64,000 bases of DNA from Pristionchus mayeri (lineage: Eukaryota > Nematoda > Chromadorea > Rhabditida > Neodiplogasteridae): contig BTRK01000001.1 of the NCBI GenBank assembly GCA_036245805.1, forward strand, positions 4,650,001-4,714,000, in the 5' to 3' direction. A program made the position numbers and the translations under genes. This document shows, one piece after another, positions 14,179 to 23,105 of the stretch. Each line of letters begins with the position of its first letter. Position 1 is the first letter of the stretch. The notes under the pieces were generated by a model. The model worked only from the letters and a program-made list of their open reading frames with translations, had not been told where the DNA came from and searched no databases.

Positions 14179-14395
14179 ATATCAGTGCGTTCGCCTAAGA
14201 ATCACAGATTTTGATCGGAAAAAATAACAGGCAAAAAACCGTATCTGGGATTTCCGCAAAATTTGATAGCCCTTGAGTCCCTCTATCGATTTTTGCATTT
14301 GAATGCACATGAAAAAATTAATTAGCTTTATTACTGAACTTACTAAGTTAGGGCATTTCGAACATTTTAAGGTATAACTTGCCTAGATCAGATTC
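14179..14395 (+). repeat. Left direct repeat flanking a foldback (element-end copy)
   Basis: About 215 bp that recur in the same orientation at 15984-16176 and inverted at about 17205-17417. It contains the element tip ATATCAGTGCGTTCGCCTAAG. The second copy lacks about 20 bp after the tip. The two direct copies bracket the 14423-15946 foldback. Confidence 0.85.
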
Positions 14396-14422
14396 GTTTG
14401 ACAATCCACGTTTGACAGACCA

Positions 14423-15946
14423 CGTTTGACAAATTATTCAAATTGCTTCAATCCCCTTCCCACTTTCGTGGTAGGTGTACCTAAGGTCCTGGAACATTTT
14501 ATATAACCGGTTTTCCGGAATTCCTGAAATTGCCTAAAAGCCGGCTCTGATTTTCTCAAAAATTCAAAAATTCATAACATCCTTCAACGTTGAGCAAAAA
14601 CTTGTTCAAAAAACAGAAATGATCAGCTGGAGGAGGTAAAAATTTTTTACGTTGACGGTTTCTGTGTATCTTAAAGTCTAACTTAGGTTAAGTTAAAAAC
14701 AATCGAAAAAAGTACATTTTTAAACTTAAATTTTAGCTCCCGTGAAAAAAAAGTTCCACACGTCTACGAGATCTCATCAGATTTGGATTCTACGAGCTTT
14801 TCTACGCCTAGTAAATGTCTTTCCGATCGAATTGAAGGTGATATATGTTGTTTTAAATCGCGTTTTATGTGCAATTTTCGGTAGTAACCACGTCATAGGA
14901 GCGTATATTGCGGAAATCTAAACGAACCCCGATGATATAAACGATTTTTCTGATGTTTGTAGGTACATAAAGTAAAATAACATTGAAAAATTAACGAATT
15001 TCGACATTCTGAAAATTCGATTTTTTCAGCTTCGAAAAAATCGAATTTTTCGAAAATTCTTATTTCTTGGATATTTTAGTAAAAATGAGTTTACATGATG
15101 TTATTAAGAATTACTACCTACTTTTGGACCATTTGAAGATCGTCCGGACTCTAGAAAATGCCTTTAAGCATGCCGTTAGGTACTCTTTGCATAAAATTGC
15201 TCTTAATCGATTTTATGGTGTCCGGACGATCTTCAAATGGTCCAAAAGTAGGTAGTAATTCTTAATAACATTATGTAAACTCATTTTTACTAAAATAGCC
15301 AAGAAATAAGAATTTTCGAAAAATTCGATTTTTTCGAAGCTGAAAAAATCGAATTTTCAGAATGTCGAAATTCGTTAATTTTTCAATGTTATTTTACTTT
15401 ATGTACCTACAAACATCAGAAAAATCGTTTATATCATCGGGGTTCGTTTAGATTTCGGCAATATACGCTCCTATGACGTGGTTACTACCGAAAATTGCAC
15501 ATAAAACGCGATTTAAAACAACATATCTCACCTTCAATTCGATCGGAAAGACGTTTGCTAGGCGTAAGAAAGCTCGTAGAATCAAATCTGCTGAGATCTC
15601 GTAGACGTGTGGAACTTTTTTTTCACGGGAGCTAAAATTTAAGTTTAAAAATGTACTTTTTTCGATTGTTTTTAACTTAACCTAAGTTAGACTTTAAGAT
15701 ACACAGAAACCGTCAACGTAAAAATTGTTTACCTCCTGGAGCTGATCATTTCTGTTTTTTGAACGAGTCTTTTGCTCAACGTTGAAGGATATTATGAATT
15801 TTTGAATTTTTGGGAAAATCAGAGCTGGCTTTTAGGCAATTTTCGGAATTCCGGAAAACCGGTTATATAAAATGTTCCAGGACCTTAGGTACACCTACAA
15901 CGAAAGTGGGAAGGGAATTGAAGCAATTTGAATAATTTGTCAAACG
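14423..15946. mobile_element. 1.52-kb foldback element, two ~727-bp arms and 70-bp loop
   Basis: The arms 14423-15149 and 15220-15946 are reverse complements of the same length with few mismatches. The loop is 15150-15219. The arms start CGTTTGACAAATTATTC and end in the reverse complement. No transposase is encoded. The equal arm length and high identity suggest recent insertion or arm homogenisation. Confidence 0.92.
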
Positions 15947-15983
15947 CCTTCTGCGATCTGTCAGAAGACCTGTGTTATCAGAG

Positions 15984-17417
15984 CATATCAGTGCGTTTGA
16001 TCGGAAAAAATAACAGCCAAAAAACCGTATCTGGGATTTCCGCAAAATTTGATAGCCCTTGAGTCCCTCTATCGATTTTTTCATTTGAATGCACATGAAA
16101 AAATTAGCTTTATTACTGAACTTACTAAGTTAGGGCATTTCGAACATTTTAAGGTATAACTTGCCTAGATCAGATTCAAATAAGCTGAAAATTTGGTTTT
16201 AGACTAAAGTTCACATGCGGAATCGATCGGTGTAAATGGTTTATGCGAATTCGACATTTTGAATTTTTCATGAAATTTCGAAAAAGTATTTCTCGAATAC
16301 AAAAAATAACCCCTCTCCAATTTTTGGATATGTTGTTGTTCTTGATGAATAATACCTTACACAAAATTGGCGAATTTTATTTAGGGGGGCTTCATAGTGC
16401 AACACCTTAAAAAGTAAGATTTTCACTTACAGGAAAACCTCTCATTCCGACCCACTCCATCTGCCCGAGCGGTCAGAAATGAAATTAAAATTTAAAATTA
16501 TTATCATAGTTGGATGAGTTTCACATCAAATACATTTATCTCACTCCTTGAAAATGTCATGCAAGGCTTCTTCTTTATGATGTTCTCTCATCATCAGCAA
16601 ACATGTTTGCGCTCTCCTCTCCTGATGATAAATTCGGTCTGATTCACAGCCTGGGCACTTTCTTCTGTCTCTATTACATTTGCAATTTTTTAATGGCGAA
16701 AAATAAAATAGAAATTGTGGAGGAAGAAGAGGAGGCAGAAGATGCTCCGGAAAGTTTGAAGATGCCACTCCTTGAAAATGTCATGCAAGGCTTGTTCTTT
16801 AGATCATCATAAAGAAGAAGCCTTGCATGACAATTTCAAGTAGTGAGGTAAATGTATTTAACGTGAAACTCATCCAACTATGGTAATAATTTTAAATTTT
16901 AATTTCATTTCTGACCACTCGGGCAGGGGGAGTGGGTCGGAATGAGAGGTTTTCCTGTAGGTGAAAATCTTAGTTTTTAAGGTGTTGCACTACGAAGCCC
17001 CCCTAAATAAAATTCGCCAATTTTTTATAAGGTACTATTCCTCAAGAACAACAACATATCCAAAAATTGGAGAGGGGTTATTTTTTGTATTCGAGAAATA
17101 ATTTTTCGAAATTTCATGAAAAAATAAAAATGTCGAATTCGCATAAACCATTTACACCGATCGATTCCGCATGTAAACTTTAGTCTAAAAGCAAGTTTTC
17201 ACCTTATTTGAATCTGATCTAGGCAAGTTGCACCTTAAAATGTTCGAAATGCCCTAACTTAGTAAGTTTAGTAATTCAGCTAATTAATTTTTTCATGTAT
17301 ATTCAAATGCAGAAATCGATAGATGGAATCAAGGGCTATCAAATTTTGTGGAAATAACAGATACGGTTTTTTGCCTGTACCTTCTGGGATGCGATTCTTA
17401 GGCGAACGCACTGATAT
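15984..17417. mobile_element. 1.43-kb foldback element with ~600-bp arms
   Basis: The left arm, from ATATCAGTGCG at 15984 to about 16585, pairs with the right arm, about 16806 to 17417. The non-palindromic centre includes a second direct copy of CACTCCTTGAAAATGTCATG (about 16540 and 16767) and a small open frame (16603-16812) with an acidic E-rich stretch and no recognised domain. An older, mariner-interrupted relative lies at 26559-27975. Confidence 0.9.
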
Positions 17418-17419
17418 AG

Positions 17420-17861
17420 GCCACATTTATTTAAAAAATAGCAACCGTTGGTCACGAGTGGATCCAGCGGCTTCTGTTCTTCCCTAACTTCATGTAAATG
17501 ACGATTTAGACCCATTTGCAACCCACACAAAATATTGAAAGATCGTTGGACAATAATCGAACAATAGAATGCATGAATGAGAAACGATCACATCTACGCT
17601 TCTCCAGGAACTCAATGTCAAGTTTCTTGTTGCGATCGAGAGCGATGGGCATGTTTTCACAAGTGTGATTAAAGTAGCGCATAAATAAACGTCTTATGAA
17701 GTAGTACTGTAATGATAAACTGCATGCGATTTCCACTTCCCAAAATATCCATACGTGATTCAATTGGCGGATTTGCATCGCGGGTAAGGAAGATATACCA
17801 GTACTCACATTTGCCAACAATACTTGATGGTGCTGGATCGGAATAAAGATATAATAAACCA
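17420..17861. repeat. Dispersed repeat sequence
   Basis: The stretch around 17435-17530 (phrase CACGAGTGGATCCAGCGGC) has a diverged relative at 47080-47165. No coding evidence was found. Confidence 0.5.
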
Positions 17862-18041
17862 TGCCTGCACAGCGTGTCACAGTTAGTTTGGCGCTGCGCT
17901 CTACCGATAGTGAAACATAACAATTTTGACTGAAATGAGCGATGAAAAGTTGAACGTAAATCTGTTAAAGATACGTCATAACTCGATATAAAAAATTAAA
18001 TATGTACATCTGAAACTATACAGCTCTCAGGATGTTATCTA

Positions 18042-18464
18042 AGATGCCTCCCTATCATTATTGCGAATTTTTGTTAAATTAAAATGTTGTTACTCTCATT
18101 ATTCCGATTTTCACATATAAATCGAAAGTTTTGAGAACCCCCTGCAATGACAACCCCCACATCTTCATAGTGTTTTCATATCCTCATGACGAGCTCTACA
18201 ATTTGTTTTACTTAGAATTTTTCAAAAATGTTGAAATATTTTGCGAAACGGGCAATTTAAACATAATTTTAACGATTTCTCGAAAAGTTTTAACATTTTT
18301 GAAAAATTCTGAGCAATACAAATTGTAGAGCTCGTCATAAGGATATAAAAACATTATGAAGATGTGGGGATTCTCAAAACTTTCGATTTATATGTGAAAA
18401 TCGGAATAATGAGTGTAACAAAATTAAATTTAAAGAAAATTCGCAATAATGATAGGGAGGCATC
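18042..18464. mobile_element. Nested foldback A (~423 bp)
   Basis: It begins GATGCCTCCCTATCATTATTG and ends with the reverse complement CAATAATGATAGGGAGGCATC. The centre is near 18240. It has no coding capacity. Confidence 0.85.
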
Positions 18465-18467
18465 TTA

Positions 18468-18775
18468 CAAGGGGACGTTGCGGAGTGTCCATGGATTTTC
18501 ATAACGAGACCTAGCGCATTCGAAAGAGGAGAAAATTCTAAGAACTTCTATTGTTTTCAAATTTGCTAAACGATCATGCGGAAGTCTGAGCTCATAGTGG
18601 GGAAAGGCCAAAAACATACTATTTCTGAGTCTGTCCCTAAATTTCCATACAGCCCAGACCTCCACAAGATCGTTTAGCAAATTTGAAAACAATAGAAGTT
18701 CTTAGAATTTTCTCCTCTTTCGAATGCGCTAGGTCTCGTTATGAAACTCCATGGACACTCCGCGACGACCCCTTG
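18468..18775. mobile_element. Nested foldback B (308 bp) with TTA target duplication
   Basis: It begins CAAGGGGACGTTGC and ends CGACGACCCCTTG, and is flanked on both sides by TTA (18465-18467, 18776-18778). A 3-bp TTA/TAA duplication is typical of PIF/Harbinger elements, so it may be a Harbinger MITE. Confidence 0.75.
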
Positions 18776-19317
18776 TTAGATAACATCCAGAGAGCTGCAT
18801 TGTTTCAGATGTACATATTTATTTTTTTTATATCGAGTTATGGCGTATCTTTCACAGATTTCCGTTCAACTTTTCATCGCTCATTTCAGTCAAAATTGTT
18901 ATGTTTCACGATCGGCAGAGCGCCACGCCAAACAAAGGAAATTGTCGCTGTGGCACGCTGTGCCTGTGAATGCCTCCAGCAGGTCCACAGCCAATCTTCA
19001 GTTTGAAATCTGCAAGTATAAATTATCAATATCTTAGTAAGTTTCAAATTACAACAATAACAATTATCAAAAGTGTGACAGTGTGAATGGCTTTGGAAAA
19101 TTTGGAGATCAAGGCCATTGCTCGTAAGTTCTCTAATTGGTGTATTTGTGTTACGGACTATTGTTATTCACTGTCTTTTACTGCCTCACTGATCGAGGAG
19201 CTCCTATCACTCCACAAACAACACAAATAATATTGGGATTTTTTCGTTCCACGCACTCTTTCATCATTAAAATAGCTAATGAGGTACCTTGAAAAAACAC
19301 TTTCGCTGTGGGATCCC

Positions 19318-19440
19318 TGAACGGTACCAACCAACTGGGAATTTGCACTTATCCCACTGGGATAATGACTATCCCAGTGCTATTACCGAGGAGTTTCACA
19401 ATTGGTAACATGCAGGGATCCCGTTGGGAAACTTTTAACA
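19318..19440. repeat. Cluster of CCCACTGGGA-type short palindromes
   Basis: Repeated words (TCCCACTGGGATAAT, TCCCAGTGC, GGGATCCCGTTGGGA) appear within 120 bp. A similar, denser cluster lies at 40165-40300. Confidence 0.55.
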
Positions 19441-20050
19441 GAGTAGTTTGAGCAAGGAACATGACAGGATGGCTTCTCAAGTATTGATTCTCTTCATTCA
19501 CCATGCTTTCTTACCTATCAGTGCAGCCAAGGGCTGAATGAACGGACGAATTCTTGCGAAGATATCCTAACTGAAATATATCGTTTCCACCTTTTATGTT
19601 CGAGGTACGATATCGCATCTAGGCAGCTGTATTCATGCAAACGTCACCCGAAAAATAAATTTAATAAAGTGATATTACCGTCACTGCCCATTCAAAAACT
19701 ATGTTTGAACACTGCCCAGATAGTTGATAAAGTTAACAAGAAAACATATAGGTCCACCTCGAAGTCTTTCCTGAGTAGCCGCACCCTTGTCGAATCTCCT
19801 AAAAAAACTGCAAAAGTGCCTGAGAAAATCCGTCTGACTACCTCCACTACACATGTTCTCTCGTCGAATACACAGTATGATGGAGCATGCCCTAGAAAGA
19901 ATATAATGCTGATTTTATAATATCGTATTGTGTGATGTAGCGAAGACAACTTCAACATTTATGTTCAATTTTTACTTCCAATATTCAATACGCTTCCTTA
20001 TCGTGGAAAGGCTGACGAAAATAACAACAAATGCTTTTCAGCGCGAAATG
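19441..20050. repeat. Diverged copy of dispersed repeat B
   Basis: The phrases CGTCGAATACACAGTATGATGG and TGATTTTATAATATCG (19866-19925) recur at 38870-38945, 39700-39775, 45280-45290/46640-46700 and in other places. It is an old repeat of unknown class. No gene is supported. Confidence 0.55.
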
Positions 20051-20053
20051 CGC

Positions 20054-20200
20054 TTCAGCCTCTCCACTGGTCAACCACTGGTTGGGATACTGGTCAACCA
20101 GTGGTCGGTCGGAGACGGGTCAACCACTGGTCAGGGGACAACCACTGGTTGGGCTAAACTCCGCCCCTTTGCACTGGTTAACCACTGGATGGGAGAAACC
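20054..20200. repeat. Cluster of CAACCACTGGTTG-type palindromes
   Basis: At least six copies of the palindromic core CCACTGG/CCAGTGG, most as TGGTCAACCACTGGTTGGG, occur within 150 bp with irregular spacing. Confidence 0.7.
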
Positions 20201-20446
20201 AGAGTATGATTGAAAGAGAGAGACCTATCGACAGGGATGTTTAGTATGGTTTACATTGTGATTGCGAAACACATGACCACCAATCGATTGTTATTCCAAC
20301 AATATCAATATCTTCAATTTTTTCGTCGGTCACATGGGACTGTATAGATATATAAAAGATCGGACAGAATACTAGGCACCCCCTTTTAGAGCTGTTCATT
20401 CGTGTTGATGGAATAGCATTTATTTTCTCATCTACTGTGTGGCCAA

Positions 20447-20690
20447 TATCAGTGCGTTCGCCTAAGAATCGCATCCCAGAGGGAACGGGCAAAAATCGTG
20501 TTTGTGATTTTCACAGAATCGGATAGCCCTTGAATTCCTCTATCGATTTATGTGTTTGAATCTACTGGATGGACTTGAAATGTGCTTGAATGGACTTGAA
20601 ATTATCTTAATAAATGATTTTACTAAGGTAGGTCATTTCAATCATTTGCGAGTGTAACTTGTAACTTAAAGATAATTCGTGGTGAAAAAA
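20447..20690 (-). repeat. Solitary end of the foldback family seen at 14-17 kb
   Basis: It carries the tip ATATCAGTGCGTTCGCC and the following AGAATCGCATCCCAG..., then GATAGCCCTTGA and CTCTATCGATTT, as at 14266-14300 and 16049-16080, with moderate divergence. No opposite arm lies nearby. Confidence 0.65.
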
Positions 20691-21567
20691 TATATTTCTC
20701 AAAATTATTATTTAATTTTATTTCAAGTTAATTAATGTGAAAATAAAGCAAAATCGAAGAAAAAAATATAAAAATAAAAAAGAGCAACGATTTATTCGCG
20801 TTCGTACAATGCGGGTTACGGTAGGATCCCGGAAGGGCGTGGTTTAGCCGATCCCGACGCTATCGATAGTAAAAAAATGATCAATGCCACTAAAACCAGT
20901 AAAATATATTTAGCCTGCTTGTCTCCACAGTCGCGACTTCGAGTTTTCCTTTTTTCGTCCTTATTTGTTGTGTATATATGATTTATACAGTTGTAGCTTT
21001 GTCTAAGCTTGCCCAGGCAATACAATCAGCACGTGCATGAACAGCAACAAACCTGTTTTACCCGTAAATTCTTGTAAATGTATGTTTTTTTATCATGCCG
21101 CATTTACTGATAATAAGACCAGTGATTTGCTTTACTTATTCCTCGTAAGCATCACTTTCGACCTACCGCAGTGCCGCAATGATGACTATTCCTTTCATTT
21201 AAACTACAGCTAGAGGTCGCGTGTTCTTTTTATTAGTAAGCACACACTAATTCCAAGTATGTTCCACTTTTCTCGTTATTCCTCATCAGCATTTTGTTTC
21301 GTATCGTCATTGCATCTATTTACGCTCCTATTTATATCGTAAATTGAGGTGGAAGATGGCAGCGAGAAACAGGCCGTCCACGCAAAATGTTGATCGCGGC
21401 CAAACGGAAGGAACCGCCAGGTATATTTACTTTTCCTTGTATTAAAATTATTGTCTGTTTGAATACATATCTTAGCTTTGTAACTTAAATATTAATGTTC
21501 GAGGAAATTTCTCCCCTCCTCACTTAGGCACAGGTTCGCATGTTTTGTAATCACTCGATTCGTCCTC
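20691..21567. other. Intergenic, no supported gene
   Basis: An exon-like ATG block at 21356-21420 followed by GTATAT, and a minus-strand frame with a hydrophobic segment (20816-21025), are present but unsupported by any recognised homology or neighbouring exons. Confidence 0.35.
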
Positions 21568-21734
21568 CGGTTTTTCAACGCAGGATGCGCGCCACTTTTG
21601 CGAAGCGGCGCGACCACACACTCCTCGTTCGCACACTCTTTCTCTCTGAGTATCCACGACGAGAGTATGTGAAACGAGGAGTGCGTGGCGGCGCCGCTTC
21701 GCAAAAGTGGCGCGCATCCTGCGTTGAAAAACCG
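21568..21734. mobile_element. 167-bp palindromic MITE
   Basis: CGGTTTTTCAACGCAGG at the left pairs with CCTGCGTTGAAAAACCG at the right, and the arms continue inward through GATGCGCGCCACTTTTGCG. The centre carries the ACTCTTTCTCTCTGAG-like word shared with other MITEs here. Long chance frames cross it. Confidence 0.85.
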
Positions 21735-21916
21735 AAGTCACTTCTTTACGCGCGCTTTCTCCCGCCCTCTCTATTTTTCGCGAGCCAAACACTTCAGGAA
21801 TTTTATACAGCTATTGTGCTTATATTTTCTAGGGGTACGATTTGCAAATGAAAGTACTGGAACTTTAGGAATTATGTGGCTCCGGAAAGCGTCGTAATCG
21901 CTAATATCTTCTCAAG

Positions 21917-23105
21917 ATGACTACCGTACTGGGCGTTGAGTTGGCGCCGATGCGCCTCCCGTGGGAGCGACGACTACAGGTCAGTCATTCTTTCAATAAT
22001 TAGTGATTGCATTCCCCCATTCAGACCCACGGCGTTCTCTACCACTTCTGGGCGACCTTCGTGACGTCTGCACTCATTCTACTCCTCTTCGGATGGATGG
22101 TAAGAACAGTTATAGCAGCTACTTTTGAATTTCCTCTTGTGTACGTGTCGCAATCGTAACCTCCACTTTGCAGCTCCTCAACGGCTACTCGCTCGTGGTC
22201 ACAAAGTACGGCGTCTGGCTGTGATGGGACTGGGACACGCCGTACAAGGGTACGCTGACTATCGAAATTTCGTTCATTCACCAGTTGACCGTTACCGTCG
22301 TCTTTCCCTTTGACAGGAGCGTACGCCTCTCGCTACTTCCTCAATCTGCGCATCCACAAGTGGTTCACTGGCTACTTCATCAAGTGAGTGTTTCTATCAC
22401 TTCCGAATCGTTTAACTATGGAGTGCCTGCAAAAAAATATCCACCGAATTTATTTAAATGCGCGTGACCTGATCATTATTCCATTATTCCAGTTCAAATA
22501 ATTAAACAGAACGAGTGAGAGAGTAGGCATGATCAGGCTACTCATCCTGCTACTATGCAGCTTCCCACTGGTTCTAATATTATAGTTCTATTTTATTAAT
22601 TATTCTAGTTAATTAAACCTAATTAAACCCCATTCTGTCATTTTCTGAAATAATATTTGACCTATTTTCGTGGGCGTTGGATAACATTAATTTAGAGCGT
22701 GACATGATATTTTTCTTTAAATAGTGGTGCATGATTTTCCCCTGGTAGCCAGGCTCAGGAGTCAACCATACACAGGCTTCCCAAAAAATATTATGCAGGT
22801 ACGTGTTGGGCGATCGTCGCAATGGACAGACAGCAGTGTTGCTGGTGAGAGGAGCAGAGGAGGCACTCCATGTCAATCCCGACAAGCACGTGCTCACACT
22901 CAACAAGCGAAAGGTACTCATATTTCATATTCCTCCCCCGTCAGCTAGCCATAATTCTGACCAACGGGATATACAGTGACAAATTCCACACAGGATTCAT
23001 CAAGCTGGCGCTGGAGACTGGTGCGCGCCCGTGATCTTCCACTACAAAAACAGTGTGGCACTCTCCAATTATCACTTGTCGGTCGTGACTCAAGGGAACA
23101 TGTGA
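21917..23105 (+). pseudogene. DGAT2-type acyl-CoA:acylglycerol acyltransferase pseudogene
   Basis: Exon-like blocks with good splice sites match the DGAT2/MOGAT family of ER-membrane enzymes that make triacylglycerol: 21917-21979 (MTTVLGVELAPMRLPWERRL, the usual N-terminus), 22025-22099 (membrane segment), 22174-22249 (ending WDWDTPYKG, the family's DWDTP motif), 22317-22383, 22799-22913 (VRGAEEALHVNP, the family's VGGAxEAL motif) and 22994 onward (GFIKLALETGA). Damage: an in-frame TGA at 22222-22224 just before the DWDTP motif; no exon with the catalytic HPHG motif between 22384 and 22798; and a stop at 23032-23034, where the frame shifts. The C-terminal part is missing. Its 3' end runs antisense into the last exon of the THAP gene. 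Confidence 0.7.

Larger units (their letters stand above)
17862..18955. mobile_element. Outer foldback carrying two nested foldbacks
   Basis: The outer arms, about 17862-18041 and 18776-18955, are imperfect reverse complements with GATGTTATCTAA/TTAGATAACATC at the inner edge and GTTTGGCGCTGCGCTC-like sequence near the outer edge. Between them lie two complete palindromes placed back to back (18042-18464 and 18468-18775). This shows sequential insertion. Confidence 0.8.

Noticed and set aside
14423..15946. Foldback considered as a microRNA-type hairpin gene
   Set aside because: Arms of 727 bp are far beyond a miRNA precursor; it may give small RNAs, but as a transposon.
19087..19123. Short ATG block MALENLEIKAIA with GTAAGT donor
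   Set aside because: No downstream exon is recognisable; one donor after one ATG is expected by chance.
20054..20200. Short palindromic repeats considered as a CRISPR array
   Set aside because: Eukaryotic context, irregular spacing, no uniform spacers and no cas genes.
20816..21025. Minus-strand 69-aa frame with a hydrophobic segment
   Set aside because: One membrane-like stretch in AT-rich DNA, no homology, no clear promoter or splice context.
21356..21420. Possible first exon beginning MAARNRPSTQNV
   Set aside because: A start and a weak donor exist, but no following exon or homology could be found; the DGAT2 pseudogene has its own start at 21917.
22222..22224. TGA in the DGAT2-like gene read as selenocysteine
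   Set aside because: The gene also lacks the catalytic HPHG exon and has a second break; no reason to expect a selenoprotein in this family.
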